Origin: Microplitis mediator
Lineage: Eukaryota; Arthropoda; Insecta; Hymenoptera; Braconidae
Length of the DNA: 64,000 nucleotides
Assembly (NCBI RefSeq): GCF_029852145.1
Contig: NC_079973.1
Coordinates: 17,191,921-17,255,920 of the forward strand
Direction: 5' to 3'
Both the position numbers and the translations under genes were made by a program. The notes under the pieces are model-generated. The model saw nothing but the letters and a program-made list of their open reading frames with translations, was not told where the DNA came from and did not search any database. Each line of letters starts with the position of its first letter. Within the stretch, counting starts at the first letter, position 1. Of the stretch, positions 49,286-58,985 are shown piece by piece.

Positions 49286-49737
49286 ATATATATATGTGTA
49301 TTAGTTTCATCCCTGTATTGTATGAATCCTCGGGCAATGCAAATGTTACTTTAACGTCCACTTCCTGACTTTCTATTTATGCACACTCGATAAAATGTTG
49401 ACAAAAGATAGAAAAAAAAGTTGAAGTTTACTTGAATAAAAATTATAAGCATAAAAACCGAATGAGTGCATCATAACAAATAAAAATATTAAATAATTAA
49501 ATATTTATAGAAAAAAAATGTGCATATATACAGCAGGTAAACGAAAGCTCGAAAAACTTCATTAAAAAAATATTATAAATTCATTTAAAAAAAGATAAAT
49601 ATATGAAAAATATGAAGTTAGTAAATTCTATACTAATCATCAAATGTAAAAAAAATTTTTTAATTTAACCAATGCTCATAGTCATGAATATAAATTACTT
49701 TAATTAAAAAGACTAAGCCCGGGAAAATATAATTTAA
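49286..49737. other. AT-rich DNA, no gene
   Basis: AT-rich, with a CCCGGGAAAATATAATTTAA word at its right end (49718), just before the piggyBac-like element. No gene. Confidence 0.4.
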
Positions 49738-50497
49738 GGTTGTCCGGACAGTACCCCGTAAATCAAAATAAAATCTAAATTTTTTTTCCCCAAAAATTGA
49801 AAATGTAATTATAACAATATAAATTCATTATTTAAATTTAGACTGCACTTATCATTAATTTCGAACGGATTAATTCATTAATTTAATTAATATGAATAAA
49901 AAATAAAATACTTTTGACTCAAGTATTTTTTTTCATAATGTAGATCTGATAACGTCGCTTCGAACAATTGTTCACGTTGTTGATGTTGTTACAAATTTAA
50001 AAATAAAATAAAAAATTGTCATAAAATATGATATGCATCTGCAGAAATAATCAGATATGTTTTTAATTTTAAAAGTTAGCGCGTTTTGTTTCTTGCGACG
50101 TTGCTGCACTCATCTGAGTCACGTGAATAGATTATTTTTCATCATGGCGGGTGAATATTTTTGTGAACTTTCTGTACTTCTTATTAAAATATTTTTAAAA
50201 TCATTTGTCAGAACACTTTAATTATTTTTAACGTATTCTACTATAGTTAATTAATAAAGAGAAAAGTTTTTTGTTTTTTTATCTTTTTAAGGAGCAACTA
50301 CATAACTCGATTCAAAGGTATTTCGTCTACGTTTCCTATACTCTGAATGTTAAATTACGATATTTCAATAATTAATAACGCGAAAACTCTTCGTCAGTTG
50401 TACCTGAAGAAATTGATTTATACGTATTTGATATTAATTAATAACATACTAAAAATTCAGATTTTTATCTAAATGTCGCAGTAATTTCTGAACAACC
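49738..50497. repeat. piggyBac-like MITE (TTAA flanks)
   Basis: 760 bp with ends GGTTGTCCGGACAG and CTGAACAACC, each abutting TTAA (49734-49737, 50498-50501), the obligate target of piggyBac transposases. The interior is unlike the other MITEs: 50080-50165 is GC-richer and leads to an ATGGCGGGTG start (50153, +) followed by about 25 open codons. No homology recognised. Confidence 0.65.
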
Positions 50498-50501
50498 TTA
50501 A

Positions 50502-51081
50502 ACCTACAAAAATAGGATAAGACAAATGTATAGATCTAATTTGTTTGAATTTTGGATCTCTATGGATATCGACATAGTTCTCTGTAGACCTATTCAGATT
50601 TTTATAGATTTCCTTAGATTTGAAAATAAGAAATTTTTTTAAAAAATCTCAAAATACTTTTCAACATCAGTATTTTAAATTAATAGTTAGGTGTTTTTCT
50701 TTTTTAGATTCAAGTTACGAAATGATTAAAAGATTAGATGTACGAAGGTCTATAAGTACAATGCCGGGTTATTTTAACATGAAAAATCGGGATTAGAGTC
50801 GATGCGGATTGAAATTAAATCAGGATTTTCTCTAAATTCACCCTCAATTTTTAACTTCCCGCTATGAAAATTTATTAAAAAAGGAAAGTTATTGACTTTG
50901 ATCCGATATTCGAAAATGGAGTTTTCATGAGATGTCGACGTTTTGAAGTCCGAGGAAGCTATCCTGACCATTTTCAGATGGACGTCCGACCGTGAGTGTG
51001 TGCACCGTAAAAACTTTCAAGCTTACATATTATTTGAATGGGAAATATTTAACGCAAAAGGCGATTTTTAATATTAATATT
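50502..51081. other. Spacer with TTCCCGCT fragment
   Basis: AT-rich DNA plus an inverted, truncated repeat copy (listed at 50853-51004). The frame 50774-50971 overlaps it and is spurious. Confidence 0.45.
50853..51004 (-). repeat. TTCCCGCT repeat family, copy E fragment
   Basis: AACTTCCCGCTATGAAAATT through GGACGTCCGACCGTGAGTGTG-like sequence (19 nt core: GGACGTCCGACCGTGAGTG): only the (AC)n-proximal end of the family, inverted. Confidence 0.55.
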
Positions 51082-52535
51082 CTCGTGTAGGAACCGCCAG
51101 GCATACACAAATGCCGATGACTGGCCTATTAATGGCTTGCAATCATTGGCCGATGATCAAAATACTAGTATTGGGCCATTAATGGTTGATGAGTGGCCCA
51201 TGGATCTTGTATCGATATCGCCAGTGATACACTTGGCTAGTCATTCAGCCAATGGTTGGCCGATCAATAGGTAACCTTGGTGGGCCGATGATCGAATTAC
51301 ATTAATGGGCCAGTAATATTCAATAACCGGCCCATGGATTTCGTATCCAAGGCACTGGTTAGACAATCGGCCAATCATCCAGCCGATGGTAGACCAATCA
51401 ATGATTATCGATGGTTTGCCGATGATTAAAAAACAATTTTAACCCAGTCGTAAGCTACAGAAGGCTGACAGTATTTTGATAATAATTTTCGCACTATATT
51501 ATAAGTGGATGAAAAATTAATCTATTATTAATTTTATTAAATAGTTAAATATTTATTGAAGTATTTATTAAATATTTAAATATTTATTGAAATATCCATT
51601 TAAAATATTTTAGTTAAAATATTTATTTTGTTTATTTTTTTTTTTAACCAACAAAAAGTGATTCTTCCTTTTTTCTTTTTCAGTTTGAAATTTAAACGAG
51701 TTATTTTTAAATTATTATTCTTTTTTTCTTTGTGACTAGACTATAGATTCATATACTTGTGGAAGTTAGTCGAGATTATAGTCTATTGTGAGATTACGCT
51801 CCCTACACGTGGTGTGTTGTGTGAAATTGTAAAAAAAATATTACTTATTTTATTCAATTATTTATTATGTTGCACAATTATTATTGAGTAAAAAAACACT
51901 ATGAATCAAAGTCTGTAGATGATATTGGTGGCGATGATTGTAGTGGAGTTAGAGATGAGGTGAATAAATTATAAGATTTGGAGGTTAACCATTTCGAAAC
52001 TCCAAGTTATAAAACACTATCAAATACTATCGATCACAGTGATCAAAGTGATTGAAAATAATGGTGAATTTAATTACTGTGCGAGTGATAATCGTGATGT
52101 TAGTAGTGATAGTGATGGACTATTATTTAGATAAATAATTTAGTATAAGTTAATTATATAAATCATGTAGTAATGATTACATATAAGTATGTGAAATTTA
52201 ATTAATGTTGATTTATTAAAATAAATATTCAATAACATCTTCAGCTTAATTATTTAAACTATTGCAAGTTTTATTGTTGTAAAAATTTACTTTTTAGATT
52301 CTACGTCGTATTCTAAATTCAAAATTTATTATTTATGGGCCGTCTTTAATTATCATCATTGGGCCATTCAAGTAGACTATGTTCGGCCGATGATAGTTCG
52401 CCATGGCTGGCCCAAGTTAGGTTCCAGCCGTTACCCGTTGAACGGCCAATCTTGGTTACCATTACTGTGCCAGGCTAGTATGCTTGGCACCCAATCATGG
52501 TCCGATAGTTGGCCATTCATAAAACCCTACACGGG
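51082..52535. repeat. CTCGTGTAGG-ended element of GGCCGATGATC words
   Basis: Ends CTCGTGTAGGAACC and AAAACCCTACACGGG are complementary. The outer parts (51100-51440 and 52340-52520) are made of variants of TTGGCCGATGATCA and ATGGGCCATTAATGG. The middle is AT-rich with a stretch (51890-52130) of GTGATGATAGTG-like words. No coding region recognised. Confidence 0.55.
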
Positions 52536-52611
52536 TTAAGAGCTGAAACTATCATGGAAATTTTTTTTTTCATCTTTACAACAAAATTTAGAGGAGAGGG
52601 TGAAATATATA

Positions 52612-52913
52612 CACGGAGAAAAATGCCGCTGAAAATTAAATAGTAATTACAACCATGACTAAAAATTTGCTATCTCAAATGAAAAATTACAATCCATAAA
52701 AAAAATTACGATGATTTATAGAAAATTGATTTTTGATTTCAATTATTACTATTTAGATCGTAATTTTCATTTATCATAATAATAACAATCCTTCGTAAAG
52801 ATAATAACTTAAAAAATTGAAAAATCTCTCACGACTTCGATCATTTTTATTTTAAAACTGTAATTTTTACTTAATTTGAATCTAAAAATGATTTTGTCCC
52901 GCTAAATAAAAAG
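52612..52913. repeat. CACGGAGAAAAATGCCGCT element, left part
   Basis: Starts CACGGAGAAAAATGCCGCT after TA, matching 14347-14645 over its length. The matching right end is probably ATTTTTTTTTCCGTG at 58971-58985, also followed by TA. The two halves are separated by 5.8 kb of later insertion. Confidence 0.6.
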
Positions 52914-52985
52914 CCCGGGAAAAAAAGATTTTATATGATCATATATAAACATATATGTTCATATAAAATTTATATATTGAATTGA
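52914..52985. repeat. CCCGGG-ended terminus of the nested transposon
   Basis: CCCGGGAAAAAAAGATTTTA followed by TATATGATCATATATAAAC-type words, the same end as 6927-8558. Read on the minus strand it would be the 3' end of a DNA transposon whose other end may be TTTTCTACCTGGG at 58736-58748. The LOA-like retroelement is inserted just inside it. Confidence 0.45.
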
Positions 52986-53078
52986 GATTGAGATTGACTC
53001 CTTTGTTTGGTGTAGAGCCGAGCACTCAGTTCTTTTGAACCATTTTACTCGGACCTACTAGGTCAATTCTCGTTAAAA
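52986..53078 (-). other. LOA-like element 3' UTR and tail
   Basis: On the minus strand the 3' region ends in a short tandem TCAATC run (GTCAATCTCAATCTCAATTC), the sort of simple tail found on LOA/I-group elements instead of poly(A). Confidence 0.5.
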
Positions 53079-53345
53079 TTAAGGTTGGGTTGGCAGACTT
53101 ATGGATTTCGAGAATCGCAGAAATCTGCCCATACCAACCTCTAATAAGTTAGGCCGAGTACCATCACAGATCCCCAAGATGTCTTTCCTTACATCCTCTA
53201 AGGCTCTGCATTGGCTCAGCAAGTGAAGGGGAGTTTCATCCTCTGAATTGCATCTGGGGCATACCGAGTCATCGGTGATGCCCATAAGCTTCAGATGCCT
53301 CCCGGTAAACCAGTGCTCTGTAACGAGCCCGACAATAATCCTCAA
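53079..53345 (-). pseudogene. LOA-like retrotransposon, C-terminal zinc knuckle fragment
   Basis: 88 residues beginning LRIIVGLVTEHW and containing CPRCNSEDETPLHLLSQC (residues 34-51), a C-X2-C...H...C knuckle that closes ORF2 in many RNase H-bearing non-LTR elements. It is in the same frame as the RNase H segment upstream; the in-frame codons between (53346-53417) are open, and only the TGA at 53418-53420 separates them. This is therefore the same protein, not a separate gene. Product end is at TQP-stop. Confidence 0.7.
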
Positions 53346-53417
53346 TTTGGATCTATCGAGCTCTACTAGACTGGTACCAAGCGAATTCGATGGTCCTTCA
53401 ACTAGTGCCCTCGTATG

Positions 53418-54233
53418 TCACATGCCTCCGGCCTCAAGACACAGGTCCCAGAACCTGTCACAGGTCCATTGAGTCAAGTGGTTTCTAATAAAGCACAAAG
53501 GCACCGGAATTGAACAGACTGGCTCGGGGCCCGTTTTGCAGGCCCCTGTCCTTGCTAATTCATTTGCTATGTTATTCCCTTTAATACCGCTATGACCCGG
53601 TACCCAAATGAGATTGACATAGTTGGCGCTCGCTAGTTTGTTAGCGAGTGTAATGCAGTCCCGTACAAGCTTTGAAGTCACCACGACAGATGTGAGTGTC
53701 TTGAGAGCTGCACGGCTGTCACTGCATATGTATATGTGTTTGTTCCTGTGATCTAGCTCTAAAATGTGCTTTACACAGGCCAAGATCGCATATACTTCTG
53801 CCTGAAAAATAGAGGCAGTGTGTCCCAGTCTGAGGGATATCTCAGTTTTGGGTCCGCCGCTATAAATTCCTGCACCTGCTCCCTCTACCTTTTTGGACCC
53901 GTCCGTAAACCAGACTAGCCCTTGGGGTGATAGGATTCTATTGCTCCCTACTTCCCATTCCTGCCTGTTTGGAAAGAGGACTTTGTATTTGTGTCGGAAG
54001 TGGTAGCTACGAGAGCCATAGTCCCCTCCTTGGGCCAGGACCTCTTCGAGATCTCTGTTCCGTAGGATGGACGCATGTTCCGTCCTAGCCTTCGACCACA
54101 ACCCAACAAAATGCAGCCTCAAAGCCGTTTTCACAGCCAGAGATTCTACAGTTATGTTTGGAGGAACTACATTCAGGAGTGCCCCCATAGCTAGGGTAGG
54201 AGTTGTTTTAAACGCTCCTGCTATGCCTAGCAA
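53418..54233 (-). pseudogene. LOA-like retrotransposon, RNase H segment
   Basis: 271 residues. The RNase H fold gives FTDGS (Asp111), QAEVYA (Glu146), CSDSRAAL (Asp172) and the WVPGHSGIKGN block at 210-220. The usual closing Asp of GNExADxLA is Asn224, and the Glu before it is Asn221, so the active site is damaged. RNase H would remove the RNA template after reverse transcription. The frame closes at a TGA where CGA (Arg) would keep the family sequence, consistent with a CpG transition. The upstream codons back to 54293 are also open in this frame. Confidence 0.85.
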
Positions 54234-54293
54234 AGCAAGTCGGTAGACCTTATTTAATGCCTTAATGTTGACGTCCCTTTGTGTTGCGGGCCA

Positions 54294-54959
54294 CTAAATG
54301 ACAGAGGCAAAGGTAAGCTGGGGTATCAAAATAGCCGTGTAAATCCACTTAACTAATTTTGGTTTTAGACCCCACGTTGTGCCAAATATCCTTCTACAGG
54401 CCCAAAAAGTGGCAGTGGCTTTTTGAGCCTGATTCCCTATATGGCTTCTCCACGTGAGCTTATTGTCCAGAGTTACTCCAAAGTAGCGTACCTCTGTTGA
54501 AAACTTCAGCTCAGTGTCGAAAATTGAAGGCGCATGTAACTTATGCTTCCTCTTTTTGGTGAAGATCACCATCTCTGTCTTGTTAGGGTTAACCTTCAGA
54601 GATCTGTCGGTGCACCAATTCTGTACAAGATCGAGTGCTCTTTGCATCCTCCATCTTATCTCTACTGGGCTACTACCTCTGATCATCAAAGCAACGTCGT
54701 CTGCGTAGCCCACTGCGTGTACTCTTAGCTTCTCTAGCCGTACTAGGAGCTCGTTAATGACTAATAGCCACATGAGAGGAGAGGTCACGCCTCCTTGCAG
54801 ACAGCCCCTTCTAACACGGGCCCGTACCTTAGTGTCACTAAGTTCGGTTGTCACTATTCTCGAGCGAAGCATATTGTGGGCCCATTCTGTGATAGATTCC
54901 TCTATCCCAAAGTGTTCCGCTGCTTCGCAGATGGCTTCGAAACGCCCCTTCAATATCAA
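54294..54959 (-). pseudogene. LOA-like retrotransposon, RT palm segment
   Basis: 221 residues of reverse transcriptase. GCLQGGVTSPLMW (52-64) is the block before the palm, YADD (85-88) the catalytic pair, LKVNPNKTEMV (121-131) and YFGVTLDNKLTW (159-170) the following motifs. It ends at a TAG where a Trp codon is expected (SVI-stop-WPATQRD), and the same frame then runs on into the RNase H segment. At its start it is out of frame with the upstream segment because bases just after the EGAF motif are missing. Confidence 0.85.
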
Positions 54960-56193
54960 TGAATACTCCCAGAACTGATTCCCTCAGCCGAAAGGCCCTC
55001 TCGACGTAGCTAACTACTTCATGGAAAGCCGTTTCGACGGATTTACCAGCCTGGTATGCATGTTGTGAATGATGTACTGGTATTCTACTCAGCGCTTCGT
55101 CCCTTATGTGTCTGTCTATTATCCTTTCCAGGGTTTTTAAAAGGAAGGAAGTCAGACTAATAGGTCTGAAGGATTTCGCCAGGTCATAGCAACTTTTCCC
55201 AGGTTTTGGTATAAAGACTACCCTGACCTCGCGCCATGCCTCGGGCACATAACTTAGGGCCAGACAGGCCCTAAAAATTTGTAGGAGGTGTTTGCGAAGT
55301 GATTCTCCACCCTCTTGTAGGAGAGCCGGAAAAATCCCATCCACCCCTGGGTTTTTGTACTTCTCAAAGTTGCCAATTGCCCATTCAATTCTGCTGGGCG
55401 TTACCACCCTTGCAGCAGTCCTCCAGTCACCATGTCTGGTGACCGTGAAGTTTCTCTCCTTTCTTTGATTTCCCTCCTGTCCCGTCAGTTCCGAGCCAGG
55501 GAAGTGTACTTCAAAGAGATGAGCGAGTATTTCTTCATGGTTTACTGTTGCCCTCCCATCCGGGAGGATCAGACCACCTAGCTTAACTGTAGGGCCTGAA
55601 GTGAAGATCTTACGGAGACGGGCCACCAATGGTAGATCCTTAATCTCCCCACAGAGCTTTCTCCGGGCCTCAGCTTTGGAGACCTTAATACACTCCTTGT
55701 ATTGAACCTGGGCTACTTTATACTCAGCCCAGTTTTGGTCTGATTTCGTTTTTAACGCTTTGTTAAGTAGCTTCCTGGACCAGGAACGGAGCCTGCTCAG
55801 CTCTGCATTCCACCATGTCACCCGCTTGCTACATTTCCTAGTTTTCAAAAGACATGCAATTTCATAGGACTGAACAATGGCCATTTGCAAATGCTCGACC
55901 GCCTGCTCAATCCTACCGGCCGTTGTTAGGGTCCCGCAAGGTTCCCCTAGCCTACTTACTAGCTCTTTCTTATAGATGAGCCAGTCCGTGGCCTTAGGGT
56001 TCCTATATGTGCCCCCAGTCCTGCCGTTCCTGCTGCCTTCCAACATAAAGTGAATTCGGTGGTGATCAGAAAGAGAATCTTCTTCGCTCACCCGCCAATT
56101 CGTGACAGACTGTGCAATCTTATTATGATGCAATAAAGACAGCGCAAAGTGGTGCAATGAACTATTTTTTGAAAAATTTACGGTTATTTTCAT
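54838..56193 (-). pseudogene. LOA-like retrotransposon, endonuclease end and RT N-terminal part
   Basis: 451 residues. Only the last strand of the APE-type endonuclease survives (SDHHRIHF, 42-49). A linker rich in charged residues leads to RT motifs PGVDGI (283-288), VFIPKPGK (326-333), FRPISLTS (342-349) and motif A FIDIEGAF (411-418). The frame shifts immediately after motif A; residues beyond about 419 are read out of frame. The first 30 residues probably belong to flanking DNA, so the element is 5'-truncated near 56105. It sits just downstream of the transposase pseudogene and reads the same way. Clade placement (LOA rather than I or R1) rests on the RNase H and knuckle and is tentative. 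Confidence 0.8.
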
Positions 56194-56238
56194 TACTTTT
56201 GACTTAACACTTTCAATACAAATAATAATTGATGGTAA

Positions 56239-56820
56239 TCATGGCTTATTACACAGCTCATACATATACAAGTGTTTTGATTGAATCGTTTCTTTATAAA
56301 TTGAATCCTTAACTTTCCATGCAAGACCTTCCAATTTTATTAAATCTCCATCGCGAAAAATTGTTTCTATTTGAACAATTTGATCATTTTTTAATAACAC
56401 AAAATTATTTGGTGAATCGTTCGAAAGAAAAAATTCTTTATAACGTAAGTTCAAAATTTCCCGCTCATTTTCTTTCAAAATAATTAAATCCACTTTTAGT
56501 GGAGGTGGTTTTTGAACCATAGGTTTTTCGTGAACTCTACGACACAATTGAGCTACGGAATGAGAAGGTGATCGGAGGGTCCTTTTAATTTTTCCGAGCA
56601 AATTCTCAAATGAAAATGCATTTATTTCACTTAAACTGCAATTCATATTTGCCACATCATCAGCTAAGTGTATCAAATGATGCATGTTAACTGTTGCCCA
56701 AGTGCTTCCATATATATCTTGAGCTTCCAAAAAAAACTTTTCCAGCATTTGTCGTGCAATTTGAGAAAATCTTGTTGCAGTTTCACTTGACCATAGTAAT
56801 CTAGATGCAGCATGTAACAA
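56239..56820 (-). pseudogene. CACTA-like transposase, C-terminal segment
   Basis: 193 residues. NMHHLIHLADD (45-55) and AFSFENLLGKIKRTLR (68-83) match the region after the catalytic core of CACTA-type transposases (the DUF4218-like domain in plants and its animal counterparts). The frame is continuous with the 56911-57579 segment: codons from 56910 to 56821 are open, and only the TAG at 56911-56913 separates them. It begins at TTG, so it is not a separate start. It ends CNKP-stop, close to the LOA insertion. Confidence 0.7.
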
Positions 56821-56910
56821 AATAAAATTGTTATATATCGAATGACTTACAATTTTTTTTCGTACAACAGGTCCAATATATAATAAGAAAAGTTTGTATT
56901 CAGTTGCTTT

Positions 56911-57579
56911 CTATTTTGACACGTCACCTAAATCTCTTAGCTGCCTTTGAAACTCATTAGGTGTTTGACATTTTATCATCTGTATCCGACGAGTTATTTC
57001 TGATAAATACGTTGCACTCAATTTTGTCTTTGATCTTTTTTTGGTAGTTTTATTACTTGCACACCAATAATCTATCAATTTTAAGTTTGCTCCAAGAAAT
57101 CCTAGATGCATGAAATCAAGGACAAATATTGATATCATATTTATCTTTGGCTCGATAAGTGTCAACGGAGATGCTTTTTTATGATGATCAGGATCATCAA
57201 AATTACGAAACATTTGATCTGTTCTCAAATTATCATTAGTTGATGTAAAAATCATAGTCCTATCAACTCCGCTCCCTATACAGTTACATCGTTCACAAGC
57301 GTGAGAGCTTTTGTGTCCTTTGATACATTTAAGGAAAGTTCTAGCAGGAGTATCACAGATGAAACATTTGATAACAGCAGAATACTTTGTATCTCCAAAA
57401 GAAATCCCATCCACCAGTAAATGATTGATTTCTACAATAAAATTCTTTGTAAATTGTTCTACATACAACGGTTTAGAATGACCACAATATAAAGCAACTA
57501 CAAATAGCTCATAGTTAACCAAATTTGAGTGAACCTCACAGAGTATTGGCCATACTTCAGAAGAACTTGATTTTGACAA
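56911..57579 (-). pseudogene. CACTA-like transposase, core segment
   Basis: 222 residues of DDE-type transposase core. In order: SSSEVWPILCEV (5-16, preceded in frame by a DGLSLSK block), YCGHSKP (31-37), FICDTPAR (73-80), CERCNCIG (95-102, possible metal-binding cysteines), LRTDQMF (118-124), DHH (131-133) and LDFMHLGFLG (154-163). The Asp residues in FICD and LDFMH are candidate catalytic residues. The frame ends at TAG where the family has a Trp (WKATE). That is the only stop between this and the C-terminal segment. Confidence 0.75.
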
Positions 57580-57608
57580 AGATAGGCCATCACAATTAAA
57601 CTGTAATT

Positions 57609-58094
57609 CTATAACAAGCTCATGATGAGCTCATGATGAACTTGGACATTCACGCATTTCCGTAAACCTGATTCAATATCAATGTATGCAAATGTTCCAT
57701 CAGTACCATTAACATCTTTAATGTTGACAACATTATATTTAGCTCCTCCAGTATTTAAGAAAGTTTTTGAACATGCAGGTAAGCTAGGAAGCAATCTTGC
57801 TCGAAGAATTTTTAAGAGAGAGTCAAGATGAACTTGTGCAATTCTATGATGTACTGCCCATTCTCGTAATTGCTGTATTTCAAGGTCTAATCCATTTATT
57901 TCCTCTTCATTATTTGATGGATGATCATCGAAGTCAGGTTGTCTCTCACCGACTTGCTCATCAGAACTACTTTCATTAGAAGTAACCAATTCGGGATTAT
58001 TATTGTCATTCTGCTCATATATTTCTCCTCGACTAGTATCATTTGAATCAATGTTTGTGTCGGCATTTATACTTGCAGCATTATTCTCGATCAT
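57609..58094 (-). pseudogene. CACTA-like transposase, N-terminal segment
   Basis: 161 residues from an ATG. Residues 1-65 are acidic and low in complexity (Asn, Asp, Glu, Ser). LDLEIQQLREWAVHHRIAQV (70-89) and LLKILRARLLP (93-103) resemble the N-terminal region of this transposase group, which may bind DNA. The frame is lost at a perfect 11-bp tandem duplication (AGCTCATGATG twice, 57617-57638 on +). Removing one copy in thought would bring it into the frame of the core segment; here it ends in MSLL-stop. Confidence 0.65.
57617..57638. repeat. 11-bp tandem duplication disrupting the transposase frame
   Basis: AGCTCATGATG twice in a row with no mismatch. Eleven is not a multiple of three, so it shifts the frame between the N-terminal and core segments. 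Its perfect identity suggests it is recent compared with the rest of the decay. Confidence 0.85.
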
Positions 58095-58748
58095 ATTTAT
58101 ATCTGATGAACTTAATGAATCATTTTATATTCCACTGAATGATGACTATTCTCTTGTTGATAATATTGATTATGTAATTTTTTTATTGCTCGAAATTTTC
58201 GTACTCTTAGCCTTGTTAAAGCTAATTTTCTTTTATGGTTGTCATTCATCGTTTTAACAGTAATTTATAACGTAATCAGTTTTATGCTTGTAATGTAACG
58301 AAGTTCTAAAAAATCAAAATTTTTTTATTATGAGCATTTAAAAACTTGTGATTCAATAAATTAAAAAAAAATCAAAACTTACTTGCTTAGTAAATATTTT
58401 TCTTTATATATGTTGCAAATAAAATTGAAGTTATTTATCACTTATAAACAATAACACAAACTCCTAATTAACCTCAAACTTCAGTTTTCAATTAACCTTG
58501 GAGTAATGTTAGCAGGTAGGGTAGTTTTAAGTTTAGAATCCAAGCTTAGAACAAATCTTATCATACGCGTGGAAAAAGAGCTAACAGCAAGGTATATTTG
58601 AAAGTTAGTTAACTCTAAAGACTTGTCATAGAATTCATTCTGATAACAACCTAGAATAAAGCTTACAAAACAAGACTTAGATGTTAAGCTAAAATAAAGC
58701 TATTTTGAAGTTTCAAACTTGTCCGACTAAGACAATTTTCTACCTGGG
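58095..58748. other. 5' flank of the transposase pseudogene and candidate terminus
   Basis: AT-rich DNA upstream (minus-strand sense) of the transposase start. It ends at ATTTTCTACCTGGG (58735-58748), a possible imperfect partner of the CCCGGG end at 52914. The frame 58003-58257 (+) is antisense and spurious. Confidence 0.4.
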
Positions 58749-58985
58749 TAAGTACAATAGTAAAAATGATTGGTACATTATAGTTTTCATTTCGTCGTTA
58801 GTAAATTTTATTTTGAATGCAGTAATTATTATAATAAACAGATATTATTATTCTAAATAATATGTTGTAATTTTTACTTTGAGTTATGTAAAAGTTTTGA
58901 TTTTTTTTAACATTTTGAGATTACTTTCTCAGATTGTAATTTTTTTTTCAAATTTAGTAAAAATTCTTTAATTTTTTTTTCCGTG
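58749..58985. repeat. CACGGAGA element, right part
   Basis: AT-rich arm ending ATTTTTTTTTCCGTG followed by TA, complementary to the first bases of 52612 (CACGGAGAAAAAT). Proposed right half of that element, from which the 5.8 kb insert has separated it. Confidence 0.5.
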
